A stretch of DNA of 64,000 bases from Mesorhizobium sp. M4B.F.Ca.ET.058.02.1.1 (lineage in GTDB: Bacteria; Pseudomonadota; Alphaproteobacteria; Rhizobiales; Rhizobiaceae). The stretch is taken from assembly GCF_003952505.1 (NCBI RefSeq), contig NZ_CP034450.1, positions 1,612,001-1,676,000 of the forward strand, given 5' to 3'. A program made the translations under genes and the position numbers. Shown here in pieces: positions 18,561 through 28,044 of this stretch (position 1 is its first letter; each line of letters starts with the position of its first letter). The notes under the pieces are model-generated. The model did not search any database, was not told the DNA's origin, and saw nothing but the letters and a program-made list of their open reading frames with translations.

Positions 18561-20006
18561 TCAGCCCAGCCCCGCCAGCTTCGCCGCATCCCGGATGGCC
18601 CTGACGGCCTCCGGGTTGGTCACGGGATAGCCCGAGATGAAGCCCTCGACGGAAAAGTCGGGGAACTCGGCCGCGAGCCGCGCCACGAATCCGGCCGCCT
18701 CGGCGCCCTCGCCCGACGCCGCATGGGAAAGCGCCAGGAACATCAGCACATTGGGCGAGTCCGGCGTGCTTCGGCGCAAGGCCGCGATGGCTTCCCGGTG
18801 CCTGCCGGCGCAGAACAGGACGCGGCCCTGCATGCCGAAATACCAGGGCGGGGCGAGCGGGTTGAGACGCATGGCGCGCTCGATGAGCGGGATCGCCTCG
18901 GCCGGATCGCCTGCGACCAGCGCCTTGCTGCCGGCAAGCAGCGCCAGCGTGTCTGCATGGTTGGGGCCACATTCATAGGCTCTTTTGTAGGCGCGCTCCG
19001 CGGCATCGAGGTCGCCGAGGCATCCCATGAGATCGCCGAAGCAGTTGCAGGCGCTGCTGTCGAAGGGATCGAGCCGGATCGCATTTTCGACCGCCGCGCG
19101 CCATTTCTCGATCGATGCCCGCGGATCGCGGCCAAAGCAGTTGCCGGCTTCGATCGAATAGGCGTAGGCGAGCTCGGTCCAGGCCCTGACCAGCGTCGGG
19201 TCGAGTTCCAGCGCGCGTGAAAACAGCCGGATCGCTTCCGCGTTGCCGGCGCGGCTGAAGGTGTTGTGCTGCTCGACGCCAAGCAGATAGAGATCATAGG
19301 CGCGCAGGCTGGCCGGCGGCTTGCGGCGAACCGCGTTGCGCCCGATCGTGGCGATCGTCCCGAAACAGCCGGCGAGCACATTGATGACGCTTTCGGTCAG
19401 ACTGTCCTGCAGCGCGAAGATGTCCTCGACCGGACGGTCGTAGCGCTCACTCCACAGGCTGAGGCCGCTTCCCGCGTCGGCAAGCTCCATCGTCAGCCGC
19501 ACCCGCCGGTCGTCGGCGCGTAGCTGGCCCGACACGATGTAGGCGGCGCCCAGCGCCTTGCCGTCAGCGGCGAAGTCGGCCGGCTTGCTGCCCAGCGCCT
19601 TCATGGTGTGGAAGGCGATGACCGGAAGGCCCGCGTAGCGCGCAAGGTCGACGGTGATGTCCGACGACAGGCCGTTGGCGAAGCGGCGCCAGCGCTCTTC
19701 ATCGCTCAGGCATTCGATCGGGAATATCGCCAGCACCGGCGAAGCGCCGGGCAAGGCCGACGGCTTGTCCGGCGGCAAGCTGGCAATGCCATTGAGGTGC
19801 GCGGCAAGCGCCACTTTGTTGCGCACGCCGAGCTTCTCGTAGATCGCGGCGAGATGGGTGCGCACGGTCGATGGCGCGATGAACAGCGCCTCGCCGATCT
19901 GGCGATAGGTCAGGCCAGCCGCGAATTTCTCCGCCACGGCGCGCTCGCGCTCGGACAGCGCCGGCGAAGACGCTGAAGAGGTGGCCGCTGTCGCGTTGTG
20001 GTTCAT
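18561..20006 (-). CDS. LuxR-type HTH regulator with TolB-like and TPR domains
   Basis: A 481-residue single-component regulator. Residues 17-75 are a LuxR/GerE helix-turn-helix (LSERERAVAEKFAAGLTYRQ, IAPSTVRTHLAAIYEKLGV). A TolB N-terminal-like beta domain follows (VLAIFPIECLSDEERWRRFA, YIVSGQLRADDRRVRL), then about six TPR units from residue 245 (GNAEAIRLFSRALELDPTLV, NHADTLALLAGSKAL). This plan occurs in Rhizobiales cyclase-like and adaptive regulators. Targets are unknown. A relative with a different DNA-binding domain lies at 20931-22463. Confidence 0.85.
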   Translation of the reverse strand: MNHNATAATSSASSPALSERERAVAEKFAAGLTYRQIGEALFIAPSTVRTHLAAIYEKLGVRNKVALAAHLNGIASLPPDKPSALPGASPVLAIFPIECLSDEERWRRFANGLSSDITVDLARYAGLPVIAFHTMKALGSKPADFAADGKALGAAYIVSGQLRADDRRVRLTMELADAGSGLSLWSERYDRPVEDIFALQDSLTESVINVLAGCFGTIATIGRNAVRRKPPASLRAYDLYLLGVEQHNTFSRAGNAEAIRLFSRALELDPTLVRAWTELAYAYSIEAGNCFGRDPRASIEKWRAAVENAIRLDPFDSSACNCFGDLMGCLGDLDAAERAYKRAYECGPNHADTLALLAGSKALVAGDPAEAIPLIERAMRLNPLAPPWYFGMQGRVLFCAGRHREAIAALRRSTPDSPNVLMFLALSHAASGEGAEAAGFVARLAAEFPDFSVEGFISGYPVTNPEAVRAIRDAAKLAGLG

Positions 20007-20163
20007 GCCGATTCCCTGCCCGCGGACGTGCGCACTATCAACGCCTGCCGTGGCAAAATACTACAAATGCAGGACCTAAAACACCGCATCTGGCCGATCC
20101 CCTCGCAGGCGCACCGGGTGCAAGCTCCCTTGCAGCGAGAGGCTGCAATCACGGGAGGTTTCC

Positions 20164-20469
20164 ATGCGGAGCGTTTCCATAGGACTGGCGTGCGCGATCC
20201 TGGGCTTTTCTTCCCCGTCGCCGTCATTGGCCAGCGGCTGCAGGCAGATGCTGGAATCGGACGTGAAAATCGCCAGCATGCGCCTCTATGCCGACATACT
20301 GGCCAATGCCGCCCGCAATGGCTGGGACTACGCGCCGGATGCGATCGCCAGCGGCTCGAAGCGGCATTTCGAGGAGATGAAGCTGGAATTGATCGCGGCC
20401 GGATATGAGATCGTCCCCGTCGGCGCCCGGCCGCGCTGTCCCCACTTCGACGCGCTGGCGAGCGAATAG
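20164..20469 (+). CDS. Small exported hypothetical protein
   Basis: A 101-residue protein with a clear signal peptide (MRSVSIGLACAILGFSSPSP, cleavage near SLASG) and two cysteines in the mature part (GCRQML and RPRCPHF) that could form a disulfide. GGGAGG precedes the ATG. Mature sequence is helical (ADILANAARNGWDYAPDAIA). Family unknown. Confidence 0.65.
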   Translation: MRSVSIGLACAILGFSSPSPSLASGCRQMLESDVKIASMRLYADILANAARNGWDYAPDAIASGSKRHFEEMKLELIAAGYEIVPVGARPRCPHFDALASE

Positions 20470-20623
20470 CAACGAAAAGGCCGGGGTCGCCGGGCCGCGG
20501 CGCCGAGAGCCGATTTCAGCAAAATATCAGCAGCCGTTCAGGACGGCGAGCGCGCGTTGCGGCAATGCTGAAGCAATACAGGCCTCGGAGCGACTGGGAA
20601 ACCACTGATCCTGGAGATCGATC

Positions 20624-20866
20624 ATGCGTGAGAAAGCTGAAGGAGCGCTTTGGCCCTCGATGCTGGCGCAGGAGGAAACGCAGCGCATCCTGTCGATGGG
20701 CGTTGCCGGGTTCATCTGCGGCGAAGCCAATGAGATGCTGGCCTATTTCGAGCGGCAGTCGCCGTGCGATCCGGCACCCCGGTCCGGCGGGCGGCCGAGC
20801 CTATGGCTCCGGATTCGCCCAATCCTTCCGCACTTCATTTTTCCGGGCGGCTTCTTTCGGACTTGA
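20624..20866 (+). CDS. Possible small hypothetical protein
   Basis: An 80-residue ORF (MREKAEGALWPSMLAQEETQ, then RILSMGVAGFICGEANEMLA) with a GGAG ribosome-binding site about 8 bases upstream. The first 50 residues have natural composition; the Pro/Phe-rich end (FPGGFFRT) is less convincing. It lies between two regulator genes and may be coding only in part. Confidence 0.35.
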   Translation: MREKAEGALWPSMLAQEETQRILSMGVAGFICGEANEMLAYFERQSPCDPAPRSGGRPSLWLRIRPILPHFIFPGGFFRT

Positions 20867-20930
20867 CCTTGCGGGCATTCTGCCGCTCCGATAATCGCCG
20901 CGCGAAGGTGCGCGACGATGGGGCAAGGGC

Positions 20931-22463
20931 TTGTCGCAACAGATCGGCAGCGCGGTTCTCGATCTTGACCTGGGCACGCTCAGGCGTGACGGCGAGATCG
21001 TGCCGGTCCGGCCGAAAACCTTCGAGCTTCTGGCGTTCCTGATACGTAATTCCGGCAGGGTGCTGAGCAAGGACGAATTGTTGCGGGCGGTCTGGCCGGA
21101 CACCATGGTCACCGAGGATTCGCTCACCCAGTGCATTCGCGACGCGCGCAAGTCGATCGGTGACGAGGCGCAGGCGCTGATCCGTACCGTCCCCCGACGC
21201 GGCTATCTGTTCCAGGCCGCCGAAATGCAGGCCGCGGATCCGCTGGCACAAGCGCCGGTTCAGCCGCGACGGGCGGCCGAACCGATGGTCGCCATCCTGC
21301 CGTTCCGCGTTGAGACGTGCGACGCGCCCGGCAAGGTGCTGTTCGACGGCGCGGTCGAGGAGATCACCAACGCGCTGTCCCACTTCAAGACCATAGCGGT
21401 GATGGCACGCCACTCGGCCTTCGCGCTCGCCGAGCATTGGACGGAGGATATCAACGCGACCGCCGTACGGCTCGGCGCCGACTACATAGCGGAAGGGGTC
21501 GTGGAATCCGCTGGAGGCGGCTACAGCGCGCGCGTCGTGCTGACCGAGACGGCATCCGGCCGTCGCGTCTGGTCGCAAGGCTTCACGTTCGTCAAAGGCG
21601 ATATCTTCGCCTTCCAGAAAACGGTCGCTCAGCGGATCGCGACCGCGCTGGTCACCAACGTCGAAAGCGCGGTCATGCGGCGTGGCCAGCCCGCATCCAC
21701 CGCCAATGTCGAGGCCTACCTCCATCTGCTGCGCGGCATGGCTCTGCTGCGCAGCTATGGCGATGGAGTGAACGAGGAGGCACGCGAGCATTTCCTCAAG
21801 GCGCTGGAACGCGATCCGGAATCAGGCCTTGCGCATGCCTATCTGGCGCTTGCCGACATGATCATAGGAGGCTGTTCCGCCGCGCCGCGTGCCGTGCTCG
21901 ATCAGGCGCGCGACCGGGCGCTGCACGCAATCGCGGTCAGTCCCGACGAGGGGCGATGCCACAGGATCCTGGCACTGACGCTGCTCTGGCGGGGCTGCGA
22001 CGAATACGAAGCCGCCGAAAAGCACTTCGCTCGCGCGCTCGACCTCAATCCCTACGATGCCGACACGCTCGCCCAGACCGGTTACTTCAGGGCGCTGCGA
22101 GGCGATGGCGAAGCCGGGCTGGCGCTGCTCGACCAGGCCATCCAGCTCAACCCGATGCATCCGAGCTGGTATTATTTCGACCGCGGCGTAGCCTTGTTCA
22201 TCGCCGGCCGCTACCGTGAGGCCGCGGCTTCCTTCTCCTGCCTGCCGCTCAAGGGCGTCCGGCAATGGGCGCGACTGGCGGCGTGCCACGCGCTCTGCGG
22301 CGACACCGAGAAAGCCAAGGCTTGCGTTAGGGAAGGCCGCGCGCTGGATTCGGGCCTGACCGTGGCGGATATCCTTGCAGACCTGCGCATAGAGTGCGCC
22401 GAGAACTGTGACCGGTTGCGAACCGGTCTCGAGCGCGCCGGCTGGGACAACACGCCGGCATAG
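20931..22463 (+). CDS. OmpR-type winged-helix regulator with TolB-like and TPR domains
   Basis: A 510-residue protein that starts with TTG (MSQQIGSAVLDLDLGTLRRD). Residues 1-100 form a winged helix of the Trans_reg_C type (VRPKTFELLAFLIRNSGRVL, SKDELLRAVWPDTMVTEDSL, IRTVPRRGYLF). Then comes a TolB-like domain (MVAILPFRVETCDAPGKVLF, YIAEGVVESAGGGYSARVV) and TPR repeats from about residue 265 (EAREHFLKALERDPESGLA, FARALDLNPYDADTLAQTGY). This CadC-like soluble layout resembles adenylate-cyclase-associated TPR regulators. It shares the sensor half with the protein at 18561-20006. Confidence 0.85.
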   Translation: MSQQIGSAVLDLDLGTLRRDGEIVPVRPKTFELLAFLIRNSGRVLSKDELLRAVWPDTMVTEDSLTQCIRDARKSIGDEAQALIRTVPRRGYLFQAAEMQAADPLAQAPVQPRRAAEPMVAILPFRVETCDAPGKVLFDGAVEEITNALSHFKTIAVMARHSAFALAEHWTEDINATAVRLGADYIAEGVVESAGGGYSARVVLTETASGRRVWSQGFTFVKGDIFAFQKTVAQRIATALVTNVESAVMRRGQPASTANVEAYLHLLRGMALLRSYGDGVNEEAREHFLKALERDPESGLAHAYLALADMIIGGCSAAPRAVLDQARDRALHAIAVSPDEGRCHRILALTLLWRGCDEYEAAEKHFARALDLNPYDADTLAQTGYFRALRGDGEAGLALLDQAIQLNPMHPSWYYFDRGVALFIAGRYREAAASFSCLPLKGVRQWARLAACHALCGDTEKAKACVREGRALDSGLTVADILADLRIECAENCDRLRTGLERAGWDNTPA

Positions 22464-22540
22464 CCGGTCCGCCGCGCAGCGGGCATGATGGCCGGCGATC
22501 GCCCGCCGACTCGGGCTCCATTGCCAATCCGCGGGGGCGC

Positions 22541-23152
22541 ATGAAACCAGCCATCCTCTTGCTTTTGCTCGCGGCCATGCTGCCGTCCACATCGGCGCGG
22601 GCCGGCGACTGGAAGCCGGTCGAAAAGGTCGAGACCTATGCAATCTCAGGCCGGACCGCGCCCGAGCTCTATGCCTCGATCGGCGAGAAAGGCCCGGTGA
22701 TCGGCAAGGACAGTGCAGGCAACGAACGGCGCGTCATCGCGCATACCAATTTCAAGCTGACCTGGCAGCGCGACTACCAGCCTGAGGGCGGCGCCTGCGT
22801 GCTGAAGACGGCGCGGCCGAAGCTCACCCTCACCTACACGCTGCCGAAGCCAGCCACGCCGATGCCGGCGGGTTTGCAAAAGCGCTGGGACAGTTTCGCC
22901 GCCGGCCTCGCCGCGCATGAGAAGGTGCATGGCGCCCAGATCGTCGACATGGTGCAAAAGATCGAGGCGCTGAGCGTGGGCTTCACGATCGCCGACGACC
23001 CCGGCTGCAAGAAGATCAGGACCGAGCTCACCGCACGGCTTGCCGAACTTTCACAAGCGCAGCGTCAGGCCAGCCGCGATTTCGACCGCGTCGAGTTCGG
23101 ACCGGGCGGGAATTTGCAGAGGCTGGTGCTGGCGTTTGTGAATGGGGAATGA
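22541..23152 (+). CDS. DUF922 family secreted zinc-dependent protease-like protein
   Basis: A 203-residue exported protein with signal peptide MKPAILLLLLAAMLPSTSARA. The body has ETYAISGRTAPELYASIGEK and HTNFKLTWQRDYQ, and the metalloprotease-type HExxH motif in LAAHEKVHGAQI near residue 126, all typical of DUF922 proteins predicted to be zinc proteases. Substrate unknown. Monocistronic, downstream of the TPR regulator. Confidence 0.82.
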   Translation: MKPAILLLLLAAMLPSTSARAGDWKPVEKVETYAISGRTAPELYASIGEKGPVIGKDSAGNERRVIAHTNFKLTWQRDYQPEGGACVLKTARPKLTLTYTLPKPATPMPAGLQKRWDSFAAGLAAHEKVHGAQIVDMVQKIEALSVGFTIADDPGCKKIRTELTARLAELSQAQRQASRDFDRVEFGPGGNLQRLVLAFVNGE

Positions 23153-23410
23153 GCCCAGCTCAGCCAAGGTCATCCGAACATTTGCGATGATCGATCTCCA
23201 CCCCGGCGAGAAAATCGGCAGATCCGTGATTCGAAGGAGTGCGGTGCCATTCAAGCATTGGCCTATAAAACCCCAGCGAGCTTACCAGTAGATCGATACA
23301 CGCTGGAATAGCACAGCATGCGTGGACTTCCGTCTAAGGCCTATCGACGTTCATTGAGCCTGAGCGATTAGGCAGATCTGGCTTCTCACCGCCGCTTTAC
23401 ACGCAGGGTT

Positions 23411-23422
23411 GGTAGCGCTACC
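23411..23422. promoter_or_regulatory. Palindromic LacI-type operator upstream of the sugar ABC operon
   Basis: GGTAGCGCTACC is a perfect 12-bp palindrome inside TTGGTAGCGCTACCGTT, about 160 bp before the ATPase start. The central GCGC with flanking GGTA/TACC fits a LacI-family site for sugar operons. The regulator gene is not adjacent. No gene was found in the rest of 23153-23582. Confidence 0.55.
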
Positions 23423-23582
23423 GTTTGCCCAGTCGCGTGACCAAGGGGGGAGCCTTGGTAGCTGTCGCCGGCTGGTGTGGTGGATTGAGGTTCCCGCCGT
23501 TTTAACGGGATCCGCTTCAAGGCCATGTCAGAAAGAAAATGGAGTCTTGCGGACGTCGCAGGACCCAGCCGGGAGGATTTCG

Positions 23583-24665
23583 ATGGCGTCTGTCGCGATT
23601 GCCGATGTCTACAAGTCATTCGGAAGCGTCGAGATCCTTCACGGCGTCAGCGTGGACATAGAGGACGGTGAATTCGTCACCCTGGTGGGGCCATCCGGCT
23701 GCGGAAAATCCACCCTTCTCAGGATGATCGCCGGCCTGGAAAAGATCTCGCGCGGGCAGATCGCAATCGGCGAGCGTGTCGTCAACAACGTCGCGCCAAA
23801 GGAGCGCGACGTTGCCATGGTGTTCCAGAACTACGCGCTCTACCCGCATATGACGGTTGCCGAGAACATGGCGTTCTCGCTGATGCTCAAAGGTGTCTCG
23901 AAGGCAGAAAGCGAAGCCGGCGTCCGGCGCGCGGCCGAGATCCTCGGGCTGGTGCCCTTGCTGTCGCGCTATCCGCGCCAGCTTTCAGGCGGCCAGCGCC
24001 AGCGCGTCGCCATGGGCCGGGCGATCGTGCGCAATCCGGCCGTCTTCCTGTTCGACGAACCGCTCTCAAACCTCGACGCCAAGCTCCGGGTGCAGATGCG
24101 TGCCGAGATCAAGGAGTTGCACCAGCGGCTGAAGACCACGACGGTCTACGTCACACACGACCAGATCGAGGCGATGACCATGGCCGACAAGATCGTCGTC
24201 ATGCATGACGGCCTCGTCGAGCAGATCGGGCCACCGCTGGAACTCTACGACCGGCCAAACAATCTCTTCGTCGCCTCCTTCATCGGCTCGCCCGCCATGA
24301 ACCTGCTCAAGGGCGGGCTTGCGACCGATGGCTCGCCATCCTTTCGCGGCGCAGGCGAGATTTCCGTGCCTTTGGCGGCGACGCCGTCGATCAGCAATGG
24401 CGAACCCGTGGTGCTGGGAATACGGCCCGAGCACCTCAGGCTGTCCGACGCGGGGATTCCGGTCACTGTCGCGGTGGTCGAGCCGACCGGCTCGGAGGTG
24501 CAGCTCATCGGCCGGACAGAAGGCGGCGAGGAGATCGTCGCGAACTTCCGGGAGCGCCATTCCTTTACGCCAGGTGAAACCGTCCGGCTCTCGGCCGAGC
24601 CCGGCCTCATCCATCTCTTTCACGGCGAAACCGGAAAGCGGTTCGAGATGCGCACCAGGCCGTAA
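23583..24665 (+). CDS. Sugar ABC transporter ATP-binding protein (MalK/UgpC type)
   Basis: A 360-residue ATPase starting at MASVAIADVYKSFGSVEILH after GGAGG; the frame upstream to 23409 is not coding-like. Walker A GPSGCGKSTL, Q-loop VFQNYALYPHMTV, ABC signature LSGGQRQRVAMGRA, Walker B VFLFDEPLSNLDAKL and H-loop TVYVTHDQ are intact. A C-terminal TOBE domain (VVLGIRPEHLRLSD) marks the CUT1 sugar group. It energises import by the two permeases that follow. Confidence 0.95.
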   Translation: MASVAIADVYKSFGSVEILHGVSVDIEDGEFVTLVGPSGCGKSTLLRMIAGLEKISRGQIAIGERVVNNVAPKERDVAMVFQNYALYPHMTVAENMAFSLMLKGVSKAESEAGVRRAAEILGLVPLLSRYPRQLSGGQRQRVAMGRAIVRNPAVFLFDEPLSNLDAKLRVQMRAEIKELHQRLKTTTVYVTHDQIEAMTMADKIVVMHDGLVEQIGPPLELYDRPNNLFVASFIGSPAMNLLKGGLATDGSPSFRGAGEISVPLAATPSISNGEPVVLGIRPEHLRLSDAGIPVTVAVVEPTGSEVQLIGRTEGGEEIVANFRERHSFTPGETVRLSAEPGLIHLFHGETGKRFEMRTRP

Positions 24666-24703
24666 GAACGACTGAGCGAGGAAACCGACAGGAGGAGACC
24701 ACC

Positions 24704-26029
24704 ATGAAATTCACCAGACGTGACGTGATCCGCACGACCGCCGGCGTGGCGGCGGGCGCCTTGGGAAGCCGGTTCGTCGGCTCTCCCGCCCTGGCCCAGG
24801 AAGGCCTGAAATACAAGCCGGAGGACGGCGCGAAGCTCAGGCTGCTGCGCTGGTCGCCCTTCGTGCAGGGCGATGAGGACCAGTGGCTGGCCAACACCAA
24901 GCGGTTCACCGAGGCGACAGGCGTCGAGGTTCGCGTCGACAAGGAAAGCTGGGAAGACATCCGTCCCAAGGCGGCGGTCGCCGCCAATGTCGGTTCCGGT
25001 CCCGACCTGATGTTCGTCTGGTTCGACGACCCGCATCAATACCCCGACAAGCTGCACGACGTGACCGAGCTGGGTGAGTATCTGGGCTCGAAATATGGCG
25101 GCTGGTACGACGGACCGAAGCAGTACGCGACCCGGGAAGGCAAATTCCTCGGCCTGCCGCTCGCCACCATCGGCAATGCCATCGTCTACCGCGAAAGCTG
25201 GGTGAAAGAGGCCGGATTCGCGGAATTTCCCAAAGACACGGCGGGCTTCCTCGAGCTCTGCAAGGCCTTGCAGGCGAAGGGACATCCTGCCGGCTTCACG
25301 CACGGCCACGGCGTCGGCGACGGCAACAACTATGCGCACTGGCTGCTCTGGAGCCATGGCGGCCAGATGGTCGACGAGAGCGGCAAGGTGGCGATCAACA
25401 GCCCCGAGACGTTGAAGGCGATCGAATACGCGCAGCAGCTCTACAAGACCTTCATTCCGGGCACCGAGAGCTGGCTCGACGTCAACAACAACCGTGCCTT
25501 CCTGGCCGGCGAAGTGAGCGTCATCGCCAATGGCATTTCCGTCTACAACACGGCCAAGGTCAACAAGGACAAGGATCCGAAACTGGACGAAATCGCCAAG
25601 GACATGCGCACCACCAACCTGCCGATCGGTCCGGTCGGAAAGTCCGTCGAGCTGTTCCAGGTGACCAGCGCCGTCATCTTCGACTACACGCCCTACCCCA
25701 ACGCAGCCAAGGCCTATCTGCAGTTCATGTTCGAGGATCCGCAGATGGCGGACTGGATCACCTCCTCGTCGGCCTATTGCTGCCAGACGCTCAAGGCTTT
25801 CGACAACAATCCGGTGTGGAAGGCCGACCCGAACAACGCCGCCTACGCGAAGGCCTCAGCGACGCTGCGCCCCAACGGCTTTGCCGGGCCGCTCGGCTAC
25901 GCCTCGGCCGCGACCATGGCCGACTATGTGCTGGTCGACATGTTCGCCAAGGCAGTGACCGGCCAGGCGACGCCAAAGGAGGCGATGGAAGAGGCGGAGA
26001 AGCGCGCCAACCGCTACTATCGGGTTTGA
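24704..26029 (+). CDS. Sugar ABC transporter substrate-binding protein, Tat-type signal
   Basis: A 441-residue family-1 solute-binding protein. The N-terminus MKFTRRDVIRTTAGVAAGAL has twin arginines followed by a hydrophobic stretch and an ALA-QE cleavage site, so Tat export is likely. The binding fold is seen in TEATGVEVRVDKESWEDIRP, GPDLMFVWFDDPHQYPDKLH and FLAGEVSVIANGISVYN. The substrate is probably an oligosaccharide or polyol. It follows the ATPase by 38 bp with a GGAGG site. Confidence 0.93.
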   Translation: MKFTRRDVIRTTAGVAAGALGSRFVGSPALAQEGLKYKPEDGAKLRLLRWSPFVQGDEDQWLANTKRFTEATGVEVRVDKESWEDIRPKAAVAANVGSGPDLMFVWFDDPHQYPDKLHDVTELGEYLGSKYGGWYDGPKQYATREGKFLGLPLATIGNAIVYRESWVKEAGFAEFPKDTAGFLELCKALQAKGHPAGFTHGHGVGDGNNYAHWLLWSHGGQMVDESGKVAINSPETLKAIEYAQQLYKTFIPGTESWLDVNNNRAFLAGEVSVIANGISVYNTAKVNKDKDPKLDEIAKDMRTTNLPIGPVGKSVELFQVTSAVIFDYTPYPNAAKAYLQFMFEDPQMADWITSSSAYCCQTLKAFDNNPVWKADPNNAAYAKASATLRPNGFAGPLGYASAATMADYVLVDMFAKAVTGQATPKEAMEEAEKRANRYYRV

Positions 26030-26138
26030 TCACCGCCCGGCCGGGCAGCCGCGACCGCGCGCTGCCCGCTGAGGGGTGCGCAACCGGGCGGCGGCCGCCT
26101 TGGCCGCCACGCAACCACATCTGATGAGGAGCCACCGC

Positions 26139-27077
26139 ATGGCCGTGCCGTCCGTTGCCGTCGAGCAGCGTTCTTCGATCCTGTCGCGCCTGAGCGAAAG
26201 CCGCAACGCGCTTGGCTTCGGCTTCATGCTGCCGGCGGCGGCGCTGCTCCTGGTGTTTCTGACCTATCCGCTCGGGCTCGGCGTCTGGCTCGGCTTCACC
26301 GATGCCCGCATCGGCCGCCCCGGCATCTTCATCGGTATCGAGAACTATCAATACCTTTGGAGCGACGGCGTCTTCTGGCTCTCCGTCTTCAACACCCTGC
26401 TCTACACGATCAGCGCCTCGATCCTGAAGTTCATGCTCGGCCTCTGGCTGGCGCTCATCCTCAACGAGAACCTTCCCTTCAAATCGTTCTTCCGCGCCGT
26501 GGTGCTGCTGCCCTGGGTGGTGCCGACGGTGCTGTCGGCGATCGCCTTCTGGTGGATCTACGATTCGCAGTTCTCGATCCTGTCCTGGGCGCTGCAGCAG
26601 ATGGGCCTGATCGACCATCGCATCAATTTCCTCGGCGACCCGACAAACGCGCGCGCCTCGGTCATCGCGGCCAATGTCTGGCGCGGCATTCCTTTCGTCG
26701 CCATCACCCTGCTTGCCGGCCTGCAGACGATTCCCCAATCGCTTTACGAGGCCGCCACGCTCGACGGCGCCAGCCGCTGGCAATTGTTCCGCCATGTGAC
26801 GCTGCCGCTGTTGACGCCGATCATCGCCATCACCATGACCTTTTCGGTGCTGTTCACCTTCACCGATTTCCAGCTGATCTATGTGTTGACCCGCGGCGGA
26901 CCGGTCAACGCCACCCACCTGATGGCGACACTGTCCTTCCAGCGCGGCATTTCAGGTGGCCAGCTTGGCGAGGGCGCCGCTATCGCGGTCGCCATGATCC
27001 CCTTCCTGCTGGCGGCGATTCTGTTCAGCTATTTCGGCCTGCAACGCCGCAAGTGGCAGCAAGGCGGCGGAGACTGA
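26139..27077 (+). CDS. Sugar ABC transporter permease (MalF type)
   Basis: A 312-residue membrane protein with six predicted helices (first: FGFMLPAAALLLVFLTYPLG). It carries the EAA loop EAATLDGASRWQLFRHVTLP that docks on the ATPase. The start at 26139 (MAVPSVAVEQRSS) follows GAGGAG; the longer ORF from 26076 has no good site. It is one base upstream of the second permease. Confidence 0.93.
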   Translation: MAVPSVAVEQRSSILSRLSESRNALGFGFMLPAAALLLVFLTYPLGLGVWLGFTDARIGRPGIFIGIENYQYLWSDGVFWLSVFNTLLYTISASILKFMLGLWLALILNENLPFKSFFRAVVLLPWVVPTVLSAIAFWWIYDSQFSILSWALQQMGLIDHRINFLGDPTNARASVIAANVWRGIPFVAITLLAGLQTIPQSLYEAATLDGASRWQLFRHVTLPLLTPIIAITMTFSVLFTFTDFQLIYVLTRGGPVNATHLMATLSFQRGISGGQLGEGAAIAVAMIPFLLAAILFSYFGLQRRKWQQGGGD

Positions 27078-27078
27078 A

Positions 27079-27971
27079 ATGGCCGCGATCAAGAGACCGA
27101 GACGTCCGGAAACCGATGAAGGCGGCATGGGCTACCTGCAAAGCCTGCCGCGCCGCGTGGTGACGGTCTATCTGCCATTGCTGGTGTTCATCATCGTGCT
27201 GCTGTTTCCGTTCTACTGGATGACGATCACGGCGGTTAAGCCCAATGTCGAGATGACCGACTACGCCAACTTCAATCCGTTCTGGGTCGTGCATCCAACG
27301 TTGCAGCACATCCGCTATCTTCTCTTCGAGACGTCCTATCCCGGTTGGCTGCTCAACACCGTCATCATCTCCACCGCCGCCACGTTCCTGTCGCTGCTGG
27401 CGGCGGTGCTGGCAGCCTATGCGATCGAACGGCTGAGGTTTTCGGGAGCGCGGCAGGTCGGTCTCGCCGTCTTCCTCGCCTATTTGGTGCCGCCCTCGAT
27501 CCTGTTCATTCCGCTGTCGGTGATGGTGTTCAACCTCGGGCTCTACGACACGCCGTTCGCGCTGATCCTCACCTACCCGACGTTCCTGATCCCGTTCTGC
27601 ACCTGGCTGCTGATGGGCTATTTCCGCTCCATCCCCTTCGAGTTGGAGGAATGCGCGCTCATAGACGGAGCGACGCGGCTGCAGATCCTCACCAAGATCG
27701 TGCTGCCGCTGTCGGTGCCGGGCCTGATTTCCGCCGGCATATTCGCATTCACCCTGTCCTGGAACGAGTTCATCTACGCCCTGACGTTCATCCAGTCGTC
27801 GGAGAACAAGACCGTGCCGGTCGGCGTGCTGACCGAACTTGTGCGCTCCGACGTCTACGAGTGGGGGCGCTGATGGCGGGCGCGCTGATCGGCTCGCTGC
27901 CGGTCGTGGTGCTCTACTCGTTCTTTGTCGAGCACTACGTTTCCTCGATGACCGGCGCGGTGAAGGAATGA
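27079..27971 (+). CDS. Sugar ABC transporter permease (MalG type), frameshift near the C-terminus
   Basis: The frame from 27079 gives 264 residues of a six-helix MalG-type permease with EAA loop EECALIDGATRLQILTKIVLP. It stops early at 27871-27873, reading SDVYEWGR. The family ending continues in the next frame as ALMAGALIGSLPVVVLYSFF and VEHYVSSMTGAVKE, stopping at 27971. A five-G run (27863-27867) should be six G's. The lost part is the last transmembrane helix, so the protein as read may be non-functional. A sequencing error is possible. Confidence 0.85.
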
Positions 27972-28044
27972 CGGCCTGCCGCGAGCGGCTTGCCGCCAAT
28001 GCGCAACGGCAGGCCGGGCGCATCCCCCCGCGGGCCGATGGGCG

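Noticed and set aside
23411..23422. Assigning this operator to the LacI protein at 7685-8713
   Set aside because: The gene is 15 kb away and its own locus has different repeat sequences.
27025..28023. 332-codon minus-strand ORF opposite the permease
   Set aside because: Gln/Arg/His-rich antisense frame over membrane-protein coding sequence.
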